Assembly: GCA_041658405.1 (NCBI GenBank)
Contig: JBBAAG010000080.1
Location: forward strand, 1 to 13,521
Reading direction: 5' to 3'
Source of the DNA: Elusimicrobiota bacterium
Lineage (GTDB): Bacteria > Elusimicrobiota > UBA5214 > JBBAAG01
Length of the DNA: 13,521 nt
The notes under the pieces were generated by a model. The model made no database searches. It was not told the origin of the DNA and worked only from the letters and a program-made list of their open reading frames with translations. Positions 1 to 7,494 of this stretch are shown here, piece by piece (position 1 is the stretch's first letter; every line of letters starts with the position of its first letter). The position numbers and the translations under genes are program-made.

Positions 1-1
1 A

Positions 2-733
2 AAAAAACTTACTATAGATGCTAACGGTGATAAAACAGTTGACCAGTACGGGTGTATGATTGACTTCTGGGGTTCACGTGTCTATCCCTGGATTTGGCAG
101 AATAACGGCGAGTTGTTTACGCCGGATCTCAAAAAAAGTGTTGTGGATTCCCCTGCGGGGATTGAAGCATTACAGTTTTTGGTTGACCTCCAGAAGAAGT
201 ATAAGGTTACTCCGCAAACACTGCCAAATGAGTATAAGAACAATGTTGAGATGTTTACTATCGGGAAAGTTGGGATGCTGATCTCGGGAGCGTGGGATAT
301 CCAAAACCTTAAACCTATAAAGAGTTTTAAGTGGGACATCGCGCCGTTACCCATGAATAAACGTAAGGCAACGATTCTTGGGACTGAGAATTACGCAATT
401 TCTTCAACCACAAAGTATCCTGAGGAAGCGTGGTTATTCTATAAATATCTCTTAAGCGCGGAAGCACAGAAGATTATGGCGGATAAGCTTGAGAAACAAC
501 CGTCCTTAATGACAGTAGCGCAGTATTTTGAATCTATAGATACCGGGTATAACCGTAAAGTTCTTACCGGCGCGTTGGAGTATGCAATTCAACCTCCGAA
601 CTTACCGCAATGGCAGGAGCTTAGTCATTTTTGGCAGGATGAGCTTGATCTTATATGGGTAGGGAAAAAAGGCGTGAAAGCCGGGCTCACGGATGCTGCA
701 AAAAATATTAATGCACGCCTCGCAGAGAAATAG
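2..733 (+). CDS. ABC transporter extracellular solute-binding protein (family 1, sugar type), 5'-partial
   Basis: The frame is open from base 2 to the TAG at 731-733, giving 243 residues with no start in the window; the ATG at 56 is internal, because clear family sequence (DANGDKTVDQYG) precedes it. What is visible matches the C-terminal two thirds of a family 1 binding protein: a W-x-x-NNGEL segment, a stretch starting SPAGIEALQFLVDL, then F-x-x-GKVGMLISGAWDI, WDIAPLP, an AISS segment and a segment beginning PEEAWLFYKYLLS. Such proteins bind sugars or oligosaccharides outside the cytoplasmic membrane and deliver them to an ABC permease. The signal peptide and first lobe lie outside the window. 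No permease gene follows, so membrane partners must lie upstream or elsewhere. The ligand cannot be deduced. I see no strong terminator after it, only a weak 4-5 bp inverted repeat at about 731-750. Confidence 0.9.
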   Translation, partial: KKLTIDANGDKTVDQYGCMIDFWGSRVYPWIWQNNGELFTPDLKKSVVDSPAGIEALQFLVDLQKKYKVTPQTLPNEYKNNVEMFTIGKVGMLISGAWDIQNLKPIKSFKWDIAPLPMNKRKATILGTENYAISSTTKYPEEAWLFYKYLLSAEAQKIMADKLEKQPSLMTVAQYFESIDTGYNRKVLTGALEYAIQPPNLPQWQELSHFWQDELDLIWVGKKGVKAGLTDAAKNINARLAEK

Positions 734-789
734 TTAAAGTCTAACAACTATAAAAAAGATGACATTAAGTTTTGTAGTGTTGTTTTTAG

Positions 790-795
790 TATAAT
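790..795 (+). promoter_or_regulatory. Candidate -10 box for the defence operon
   Basis: A perfect TATAAT lies 32 bases before the first defence gene in an AT-rich gap (734-827). Transcription would start near 802, leaving a leader of about 26 bases that carries AAAGGA (815-820). No good -35 is found at 16-18 bp; the nearest, ATGACA at 759-764, is 25 bp away, so the call rests on the -10 alone. This is the only clear promoter-like site seen before the six-gene run. Confidence 0.45.
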
Positions 796-827
796 CTTGT
801 TAAATCAATTGACAAAAGGATTTATTA

Positions 828-3299
828 ATGGAAAAAGAACAAAAAAAGATTGATATTATTTTCAAAAATACGGAAACTAAACACGGGTTAAGGCTGTTTG
901 AGAAAAACAAGATTACATCGCTTAATGTTTATGATAAAAACGAGAAACCTTACCTAAAATGTTTGGGTTCTGACAAAGAACGTCCGGCAAAACCTGAAGA
1001 AATTGTCCGTCAATTGTTCGTCAAACAACTAACGGAAGATTATGGGTATCCAAAGGAACGTATCAAAATTGAACAAGACGTTTGGTTTGGTTCCGGGGTT
1101 TTCGATAAACGTGCCGATATTATCGTATTACATAAAGATCTTCAACATCCTTACATCATTATTGAAGTTAAAAAGCCAAACCGTAAAGACGGGATAGAAC
1201 AACTGAAATCGTACTGCAACGCAGAAGGTTCGCCAATAGGAGTTTGGTCAAACGGTTCTGAAATAGTTATTCTTCATCGTGAAGAACCAAATGTTTTTAC
1301 TAATATATCGGCAATTCCTACGGTAGATCAGTCTTTGCAAGACGTTATCAAAGAATTGTGGACTATAGAAAAGCTTACTCAAGAAAATAAGTTGGTTAAA
1401 GAAAAGCTATCATTGAAAAGTATTATTCTTGATCTTGAAGATTTAGTATTAGCAAACGCCGGGGTTGACGCGTTTGAAGAAGTGTTCAAACTAGTGTACG
1501 CAAAACTTTATGACGAATGGGCAGCGAAAAGTGTTAGAAATCGGAATAACAGGATACTTTTCAGGATTTATGGCGAATCTCCGACAGAATTGTATGATAA
1601 AATTAATACCCTTTTTAAAGAAGCGCAAAATAAGTGGACTGGCGTGTTTAGTCCCATGGATAAGATAGAGTTGACTCCGAACCATTTAAAAACGTGTGTT
1701 TCGTTCTTGCAGGATATAAAACTGTTTAATTCCAATCTACAAGTGATTGACGAAGCTTTTGAGTATCTTGTTACACAAGTGTCAAAAGGCGCGAAAGGGC
1801 AGTATTTTACTCCCCGGCACGTGATTGATATGGCAGTAAAGATGTTAAATCCACATGAAATTGAAAAAGTTATTGATACCGCCGCAGGTTCTTGCGGGTT
1901 TACGGTACATACAATATTTTGGGTTTGGGGTGACAAGTTTAAGGTAGATGGACCGACCCGCGAGCAAGCGGAGTACGCTTCCGAGATGGTATACGGTATT
2001 GATTTTGATGCTCGCGCGGTAAAAATTGCCAAAGCGTTGAACCTTATAGCTGGCGATGGTAAGAGTAATGTATATAAACTAAACTCGCTGGATTCTTCGT
2101 CATGGGATGAAGAAGGGAAATCGGCGTTTCGTCCTATGCTGACGCGTTTCCCGGATATAAGAGAAAAAGATGAGGATAACCAACGGAATTATAAATATTT
2201 CGATTTCGACGTTCTTCTCACAAATCCGCCGTTTGCGGGGAATATTAAAGAAAAACAAATCCTGAAAAATTATTTGTTAGCCGAAAGAAAGGGTAAAACT
2301 GTACCCAAAATGGGGCGGGATATCCTTTTTATTGAACGTAACCTTAACTTTTTAAAACCTGGTGGGAGAATGGCGATTGTTTTACCGCAGGGTCGGTTAA
2401 ATAATACGAATGACGAGTATATCCGCAAGTTCATCATGCGGAAAGCGCGGATACTTGCTGTAGTTGGTTTGCATGGAAACACTTTTAAGCCGCATACTGG
2501 AACGAAAACGAGCGTGTTGTTCCTACAGAAATATACCGAGGAAGAACTTAATAGAATTTTAGCTGTTCAAAATAAGTACGAGAAAAAGTGGCAGTTTTTT
2601 TTGTCTGAAATTAAAGAATTGGCAAATACTGAAAAGCTTGACCCTGAAAAACTGCCAGAAGATTTGATAGCTTTCTTAAACAATTACTACGGTAATTATG
2701 AAGAAGAAAGTCAGGAAGTGAATGAAGATGATGAGAATAATGACGGGGTTCCGAAAATTGTTACCGCAGAGGAATTGCAGGATGATATCAATAACTTAGA
2801 AGAAGAAATTGAATCATTACAAAACGAGATAAAGAGTTTAAGTAAAGAGGGTAAGAAAGAGTTAAGCAAAAAACTTAAAGCTTATCAGAAAAGCCTGAAC
2901 GAAAAGGGATATACGCTTAATCTTAAAACACTTACTGGACGGTTGGGAATAGTACTAAATGACGAGAAGGATCTGGAAGAATTTCATCAGTACTGGTTAC
3001 AGGATAAAAGCGCGAAGGAGTTGTCGTATCCTATTTTTATGGCAACTTCGCAGAAGTCGGGGAAAGATAATTCCGGGGAGTATGTGTACAAAAAGAACGA
3101 TATTGGTGAACCAATGCTTGACGAACACGGGCATTTAGTATTAGATCACGACTTAGACTTTATTACAGAGAAGTTTATTGAGTTTGCGAAGAAACAGAAG
3201 TTTAAATTCTGGGAAGATAAGTATGTGTATAGGTATGTAATGCCGATTAAAATGGTGACTAGTCGAGATATCAAAGTTAAAGAGTATGGTGAGAAATAA
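828..3299 (+). CDS. Restriction-modification fusion: HsdR-type nuclease domain + N6-adenine DNA methylase
   Basis: Predicted 823-residue enzyme combining cleavage and adenine methylation. Residues about 40-150 resemble the HsdR N-terminal nuclease domain: D97, then E113-V-K115 (PD-(D/E)xK type), followed by Q125-x-x-x-Y129, a motif typical of HsdR/RecB-family nucleases. Residues about 300-620 form an HsdM-like gamma-class methylase: AdoMet motif D350-TAAGSCGF and catalytic N466-P-P-F469. Residues about 645-690 are rich in E, K and L and probably form a coiled coil. The C-terminal about 100 residues are of unclear role. The chain is much longer than an ordinary HsdM, and no helicase HsdR is present. 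With the HsdS gene 2 bases downstream this resembles BcgI-type or type IIG designs. AAAGGA at 815-820 supports the ATG at 828. Motif I has Cys356 where Gly is usual. Recognition site and cleavage pattern cannot be read. It might instead be an HsdM whose HsdR lies elsewhere. Confidence 0.88.
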   Translation: MEKEQKKIDIIFKNTETKHGLRLFEKNKITSLNVYDKNEKPYLKCLGSDKERPAKPEEIVRQLFVKQLTEDYGYPKERIKIEQDVWFGSGVFDKRADIIVLHKDLQHPYIIIEVKKPNRKDGIEQLKSYCNAEGSPIGVWSNGSEIVILHREEPNVFTNISAIPTVDQSLQDVIKELWTIEKLTQENKLVKEKLSLKSIILDLEDLVLANAGVDAFEEVFKLVYAKLYDEWAAKSVRNRNNRILFRIYGESPTELYDKINTLFKEAQNKWTGVFSPMDKIELTPNHLKTCVSFLQDIKLFNSNLQVIDEAFEYLVTQVSKGAKGQYFTPRHVIDMAVKMLNPHEIEKVIDTAAGSCGFTVHTIFWVWGDKFKVDGPTREQAEYASEMVYGIDFDARAVKIAKALNLIAGDGKSNVYKLNSLDSSSWDEEGKSAFRPMLTRFPDIREKDEDNQRNYKYFDFDVLLTNPPFAGNIKEKQILKNYLLAERKGKTVPKMGRDILFIERNLNFLKPGGRMAIVLPQGRLNNTNDEYIRKFIMRKARILAVVGLHGNTFKPHTGTKTSVLFLQKYTEEELNRILAVQNKYEKKWQFFLSEIKELANTEKLDPEKLPEDLIAFLNNYYGNYEEESQEVNEDDENNDGVPKIVTAEELQDDINNLEEEIESLQNEIKSLSKEGKKELSKKLKAYQKSLNEKGYTLNLKTLTGRLGIVLNDEKDLEEFHQYWLQDKSAKELSYPIFMATSQKSGKDNSGEYVYKKNDIGEPMLDEHGHLVLDHDLDFITEKFIEFAKKQKFKFWEDKYVYRYVMPIKMVTSRDIKVKEYGEK

Positions 3300-3301
3300 G
3301 C

Positions 3302-4705
3302 ATGCCGGAAATTGTTGCTGATAACATATCAATAATCAATAGTTCTGAGTTGGAAGGCGCTACCCGTATTGATGCGGAGTATTATCAACCGGAATATTTA
3401 AGAAAAGAGAAGGCAATAAAACAACTTGCTTTTGGATATTCATATTTGAAAACTCTATTGGAAAAGGACAAGTCAATTTCAGGAGGAGCAACTCCATTAG
3501 GCGCAAATTATAAAGATAAAGGAGTGCCATTTCTAAGAGTGCAAAATGTTATGCCCAATTATCTGGATTTATCCGATGTGGTTTATATAGATAATGAAAT
3601 TCATGAAAGATTGCTGAAGAGGTCTCAAATAAAACAGCAAGATGTTTTACTTACTATAACCGGAGTATCTTATGGAAAATCCTGTGTTTATCCTTATAAT
3701 GAGCCTGCAAATATAAATCAGCATTCAGTACTGATACGGACTAATCAAAACAGGTTGCTTCCTGAATTCTTATCAACTTTCCTGAACTGTAAATATGGGA
3801 AATATCAGAATGATAGAAAAATCACAGGGATGACCCGCCCAGGGTTATTGTATTCGGAATTAAAGTATTTATTAGTACCGAACCTCAGTAATGGATTTCA
3901 GAAAGATATACAGGAAATTGTTAAAAAAGCAACTGTTCTAATAGAAAAATCAAAAGGACTCTATTTCCAAGCAGAAACTTTGCTTTTGGAACAGTTGGGA
4001 TTGTCAAAGATAAATTTTGATAATGATATTTGTTGTGAAGTAAATTCAGGCGACACAATAACAGTAAACCGCATTGATGCCGAATATTATCAACCTCAAT
4101 ATGAGCAATTAATAAAGGCCCTAAAAAAATATCCATGTCAAACATTAGGACAACTATGTAAATTAGTTAAAGGGATAGAACCGGGCGGGGCTGAATATTG
4201 CGAAAAAGGAAAACCTTTTATTCGAGTAAGCAATCTAACAAAACATGAAATCAATAACGATAATCAGCAGTACTTATCAGAGGCCACCTACAAAGAACTG
4301 AAAGAGGATTATCAACCCAGAAAAGGTGAAATATTATTATCAAAAGACGCCACCCCGGGTATCACATACCATTTAAAAAACGATATTGAATGTATAGTTT
4401 CAAGTGGTATTTTACGTCTTCAATTATCATCAAAAATCAGGAAGGAATATCTTTGTTCGTTTCTTAATTCAATGATAGGGCAGATGCAGATACAACGCGA
4501 TGCTGGCGGGTCAATCATAAACCACTGGAAACCCGAACAAGTGAGAAATACAGTAATTCCGATTTTACCGGGAAAAGTGCAGGATAAAATTGAACAGCTT
4601 TGCCTTGAATCCTTTACGGCTCGGGAGAAATCAAAACAATTGTTAACACAAGCCAAACAAAAAGTGGAAGATATGATTGATGGGAAATGCGGGAATGGGG
4701 TATAA
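3302..4705 (+). CDS. hsdS: Type I-like restriction-modification DNA specificity subunit
   Basis: The product (467 residues) should recognise a two-part DNA target and direct the upstream nuclease-methylase to it. It shows the two-fold HsdS layout: each half opens with the same RIDAEYYQP-x-Y block (residues 22-32 and 257-267). Each block is followed by a target recognition domain with the family's G(V/K)PF-(L/I)-RV phrase and a late FLN-(C/S) segment, then a helical spacer of the dimerisation type (about 200-235 and 435-465). The recognition halves differ otherwise, so the target should be asymmetric and bipartite. The start is 2 bases after the methylase stop, with GGTGAG at 3288-3293 as ribosome site. 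The stop directly abuts the next ATG. Full length argues for a working protein. The specificity itself is unknown. Confidence 0.92.
   Translation: MPEIVADNISIINSSELEGATRIDAEYYQPEYLRKEKAIKQLAFGYSYLKTLLEKDKSISGGATPLGANYKDKGVPFLRVQNVMPNYLDLSDVVYIDNEIHERLLKRSQIKQQDVLLTITGVSYGKSCVYPYNEPANINQHSVLIRTNQNRLLPEFLSTFLNCKYGKYQNDRKITGMTRPGLLYSELKYLLVPNLSNGFQKDIQEIVKKATVLIEKSKGLYFQAETLLLEQLGLSKINFDNDICCEVNSGDTITVNRIDAEYYQPQYEQLIKALKKYPCQTLGQLCKLVKGIEPGGAEYCEKGKPFIRVSNLTKHEINNDNQQYLSEATYKELKEDYQPRKGEILLSKDATPGITYHLKNDIECIVSSGILRLQLSSKIRKEYLCSFLNSMIGQMQIQRDAGGSIINHWKPEQVRNTVIPILPGKVQDKIEQLCLESFTAREKSKQLLTQAKQKVEDMIDGKCGNGV
3365..3397 (+). repeat. hsdS internal repeat, copy 1
   Basis: Eleven codons for RIDAEYYQPEY at the start of the first recognition half. 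By hand alignment 28 of 33 bases match copy 2 at 4070-4102, and ten of eleven residues are the same. It marks the N-terminal edge of a recognition domain. Confidence 0.8.
4070..4102 (+). repeat. hsdS internal repeat, copy 2
   Basis: Eleven codons for RIDAEYYQPQY opening the second recognition half, in the same frame and orientation as copy 1 (3365-3397), 705 bases apart. Four of the five mismatches are third-position changes, so the protein block is under selection. Confidence 0.8.
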
Positions 4706-5617
4706 ATGACAATGAAAAATTGTGAACATGACAATTGTAAGGATAAGGATGACAACTATACGATTTTGGGCGAGGATGGTTTGACTGTTCAATGTGTCGG
4801 TCCATGGGCTGAAGAAAAATACGATTATTTGACCAGGTATTTAAATGCATCTCAAGAAGCAAGAAGAAAATTCTTTAAAGAAGGCAATGCTATATTCATT
4901 GATTTATTTTCTGGTCCAGGGAAATGTATTATTAAAGATGACAAGAAAGAAATTGATGGTGGGTGTTTGAGAGCATTATCACTAGAAGTCCCTTTTAATG
5001 AATATTATTTATTGGATATTTCGGAAGAGAATCTTAGCGCTTTAAGAAAAAGGACACAATTGTCGAAAAACTGTTTTTTAAGATTAGGGGATTCAAATTT
5101 ATTAGTCAAGGATTTATTGAAAGAATTATTAACGAAACCGTATAGGTATCATTTCGCGTATATAGACCCGTTTGGTCCTGATGGATTGAAATTTGATACC
5201 TTAAAAGAATTAGCAAAACTAAAAAGAATGGATATGCTGATCCATTTTCCTATAGGTGCAATGAAAAGAAATATTCCTAATTGGTTAAAACAGGAAGACA
5301 CAATCTTGGATCAATTTTTAGGTACAAATAAATGGCGTAATGTGATAAAAAATGTTCAAAACTCAAAATCAAATATATACAAAACGTTAATAGATATTTT
5401 CAAAGAGCAGCTTTTAGGTATCGGATATCCAAAAGAAGGGTTAGGGATAATTGACCCTTACGGACAAATTGATCTTAGCCTTTCTTCAATCCCGGTTAGA
5501 AATACTAAAGAAGTGAATATGTATACATTAATCTTAATCGCGAAACACAAATTGGCTCAGAAATTATGGAATAGTGTAATCAAGAAAGATTTATATGGAA
5601 ATAGGAGTCTTTTTTAA
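4706..5617 (+). CDS. tcmP: TcmP-like protein (three-Cys-motif partner), Rossmann/methyltransferase-like
   Basis: A 303-residue protein that I place in the three-Cys-motif partner family. Near the N-terminus is the family-like phrase VGPWAEEKYDYLTRYL (31-46). D66-LFSGPG-K73 looks like AdoMet motif I, D104 in YYLLD like the acidic motif II, and D154-PFGP158 in AYIDPFGP resembles a motif IV position. A methyltransferase-like fold is therefore likely, but no substrate is known. The family is named for occurring beside a protein with a three-cysteine, radical SAM-like motif, and that partner follows here with stop and start overlapping by one base (TAATG). The N-terminus carries Cys6, His8, Cys11 and Cys30, a possible metal site, though this is speculative. 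Its ATG follows the hsdS stop without a gap; Met3 is an alternative start. The gene is among the most AT-rich in the window. Confidence 0.8.
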   Translation: MTMKNCEHDNCKDKDDNYTILGEDGLTVQCVGPWAEEKYDYLTRYLNASQEARRKFFKEGNAIFIDLFSGPGKCIIKDDKKEIDGGCLRALSLEVPFNEYYLLDISEENLSALRKRTQLSKNCFLRLGDSNLLVKDLLKELLTKPYRYHFAYIDPFGPDGLKFDTLKELAKLKRMDMLIHFPIGAMKRNIPNWLKQEDTILDQFLGTNKWRNVIKNVQNSKSNIYKTLIDIFKEQLLGIGYPKEGLGIIDPYGQIDLSLSSIPVRNTKEVNMYTLILIAKHKLAQKLWNSVIKKDLYGNRSLF

Positions 5618-6387
5618 TGCAAGCAATTACACGAAAATCATTACTGTATCACAGCGGTGTAGAATACGCCGATTATTGTTTGAACCACGTAGAAGGTTGT
5701 TCGCATGGATGCAAATATCCCTGTTATGCTTTTATGATGAAAAAACGGTGTGGTGTGGTAAAAACGTACGAAGACTGGTGTAAACCCAAGATTGTTTCAA
5801 ACGCCATACAATTATTGAATAAAGAAATACCTAAATATAAAGACAAAATAAAATATGTCCACCTCTGTTTTTCTACTGACCCATTTATGTACCAACAAGA
5901 CGAAATACAAGAACTTAGTTTAGAAATTATCGATTTGTTGAACCTAAACGGAATCCGGTGTACAACTTTAACAAAAGGTACTTACCCAAAAGAACTTGCA
6001 AAACGGAATGGGTACAGTACAAATAATGAATATGGTATAACGTTGGTCTCATTGAACGAAAAGTTTAGAAAACAGTTTGAACCCAATACCTCGAAATTCG
6101 CGGATAGAATCCAGTCACTAAGACACTTGCATGATAAAGGCTTCAAAACATGGGTGAGTATGGAGCCTTATCCCACACCAAACATTGCAGTACAAGATTT
6201 AATGGAAATACTAACCGCAGTGTCATTCGTCGACAAGATCATATTTGGCCGGCTTAATTACAATGCTAAATCGTCGGAGTATAGCTTGGTTAAAGATTAT
6301 TATAATAACTTGGCAGATACAGTGATAGATTTCTGTGGAAACAACAATATTGAATACCATATCAAACATGGTACGCAACAGCACTAA
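5617..6387 (+). CDS. Radical SAM protein, spore-photoproduct-lyase-like, partner of TcmP
   Basis: A 256-residue protein with an N-terminal block GCSHGCKYPCYAF (27-39). The cysteines are C28, C32 and C36, so the spacing is CX3CX3C, whereas classical radical SAM and SPL proteins have CX3CX2C; a proline appears inserted before the third cysteine. The surrounding sequence (GC-x-HGC-x-Y-x-CYA), FSTDPF and a later LTKG segment are typical of SPL-like radical SAM proteins. A 4Fe-4S cluster splitting S-adenosylmethionine is the expected chemistry, but the altered spacing leaves this open. The substrate is unknown; nucleic acid is plausible by analogy with SPL and from the defence setting. AGGAG at 5603-5607 lies 9 bases before the ATG, and the start overlaps the tcmP stop. 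A Gp37/Gp68 (DUF5131) relationship is an alternative. Confidence 0.75.
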   Translation: MQAITRKSLLYHSGVEYADYCLNHVEGCSHGCKYPCYAFMMKKRCGVVKTYEDWCKPKIVSNAIQLLNKEIPKYKDKIKYVHLCFSTDPFMYQQDEIQELSLEIIDLLNLNGIRCTTLTKGTYPKELAKRNGYSTNNEYGITLVSLNEKFRKQFEPNTSKFADRIQSLRHLHDKGFKTWVSMEPYPTPNIAVQDLMEILTAVSFVDKIIFGRLNYNAKSSEYSLVKDYYNNLADTVIDFCGNNNIEYHIKHGTQQH

Positions 6388-6402
6388 AATATTATTAGGA
6401 CA

Positions 6403-6408
6403 GAGGAG
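6403..6408 (+). promoter_or_regulatory. Ribosome binding site deciding the ariA start
   Basis: GAGGAG lies 10 bases before the ATG at 6419, in the gap after the radical SAM stop (6385-6387). An in-frame ATG at 6335 lies inside the radical SAM gene, lacks such a site and would add 28 residues ahead of the usual N-terminal beta strand. I therefore take 6419 as the start. Confidence 0.75.
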
Positions 6409-6418
6409 AGAAGAACAA

Positions 6419-7492
6419 ATGCTCAATCGTTTAGAAGTACAAGGGTTTAAGTCTATAAAAAAACTGAACTTAAAGCTGGATTCGTTGAATGTACTCATCG
6501 GAGCGAATGGTGTCGGGAAATCCAATTTGATGTCTTTATTCAGTTTACTATACCAGTTAGCTAAGCGTAATTTTCAAGTTCATATTGGTAGGTCAGGTGG
6601 AGCGGATTCATTATTGTATTTTGGCCGAAAAACGACAAATGAGTTGTTGGTAACAGTGTCGCTAAAAGAAATTGATTACGAAATAGTATGTACCCCTACT
6701 TTAGACAACCTATTGATATTTTCAAAAGAAAATATGGTTTTACGAAGTCCAATTCGTAAAACACGGTTAAGTGTATCATTGGGTAAAGGACACAGAGAGA
6801 CAAACATTGAAAAAGGAATATCAAGAAACGGAGTTAAACAACTAATAAATGTCTTGCTCGGATTGAAAGTGTATCATTTCAATGATACTAGCGCGAGTTC
6901 AAAGATGAAACAATTGAATAATGTAAATGATAATGTTTTTTTAAAAACAGATGCGTCTAACATTGCTTCTTTCATATTTCTGTTGAGACAAAAACATCCT
7001 AAGCATTACAACAATATCGTAGATACAATCCAGATGGTTGCACCGTTTTTTGACGATTTCATTTTACGTAACAATCCGTTCGATAACCAACAAATTCAGT
7101 TAGAATGGAAAGAGAAAGGCTCGGACGCATACTTTAATGCGCATTCGTTTTCAGACGGAACATTACGTTTTATCTGTTTGGCGACATTACTATTACAACC
7201 CAATTTACCCTCTGTTGTATTACTTGATGAACCGGAACTGGGCCTTCACCCGTCTGCAATAACAATACTTGCAGGATTATTGAAAAGCGCGTCAACGAAA
7301 ACGCAGGTGATTGTATCAACTCAATCAGTAACATTAGTAAATCAATTCAAGCCTGAAAATATTATTGTTGTTGATAGAGACGAATCGCAATCAACGTTTA
7401 AACGGTTAAGCCAGAACGATACCAATTTGTGGTTAGAAGAATATGGTTTGGGAGATTTGTGGGAGAAGAATATCATTGGTGGTAGGCCGTAA
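6419..7492 (+). CDS. ariA: AAA/ABC-type ATPase of a PARIS defence system (AriA-like)
   Basis: 357-residue ATPase of the AAA15/21, SMC/OLD-like group. The N-terminus MLNRLEVQGFKSIKKL is the usual first strand of the fold. Walker A is G28-ANGVGK-S35, the ABC-like signature is S245-DGTLR250, Walker B is VVLLD270-E271, followed by the ELGLHP segment, and a late STQS motif stands before the C-terminus. The next gene, 2 bases downstream, encodes a DUF4276/TOPRIM-like protein; this pair in this order is the hallmark of PARIS. In studied systems AriA forms an ATP-dependent assembly that senses phage anti-restriction proteins such as Ocr and holds AriB until triggered. The trigger here is unknown, but an R-M module in the same operon fits that logic. 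Other ATPase/nuclease pairs such as Septu are less likely because no HNH partner is present. Confidence 0.85.
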   Translation: MLNRLEVQGFKSIKKLNLKLDSLNVLIGANGVGKSNLMSLFSLLYQLAKRNFQVHIGRSGGADSLLYFGRKTTNELLVTVSLKEIDYEIVCTPTLDNLLIFSKENMVLRSPIRKTRLSVSLGKGHRETNIEKGISRNGVKQLINVLLGLKVYHFNDTSASSKMKQLNNVNDNVFLKTDASNIASFIFLLRQKHPKHYNNIVDTIQMVAPFFDDFILRNNPFDNQQIQLEWKEKGSDAYFNAHSFSDGTLRFICLATLLLQPNLPSVVLLDEPELGLHPSAITILAGLLKSASTKTQVIVSTQSVTLVNQFKPENIIVVDRDESQSTFKRLSQNDTNLWLEEYGLGDLWEKNIIGGRP

Positions 7493-7494
7493 TT

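Noticed and set aside
731..750. Inverted repeat after the solute-binding protein gene as terminator
   Set aside because: The stem is only 4-5 bp of mostly A-T pairs and no T-run follows.
809..814. Perfect TTGACA that could be a -35 box
   Set aside because: A -10 at the right spacing would fall inside the coding region (about 832), where no TATAAT-like sequence stands, and the next bases are the ribosome site.
1568..2032. Open frame of about 150 codons on the minus strand inside the methylase gene
   Set aside because: It lies opposite the conserved methylase domain, shows no recognisable motif, and is explained by complementary codon structure.
6335..6418. Longer N-terminus for the AriA ATPase starting at the ATG at 6335
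   Set aside because: It lies inside the radical SAM gene, has no ribosome site, and adds residues ahead of the normal first strand. GAGGAG at 6403-6408 serves the ATG at 6419.
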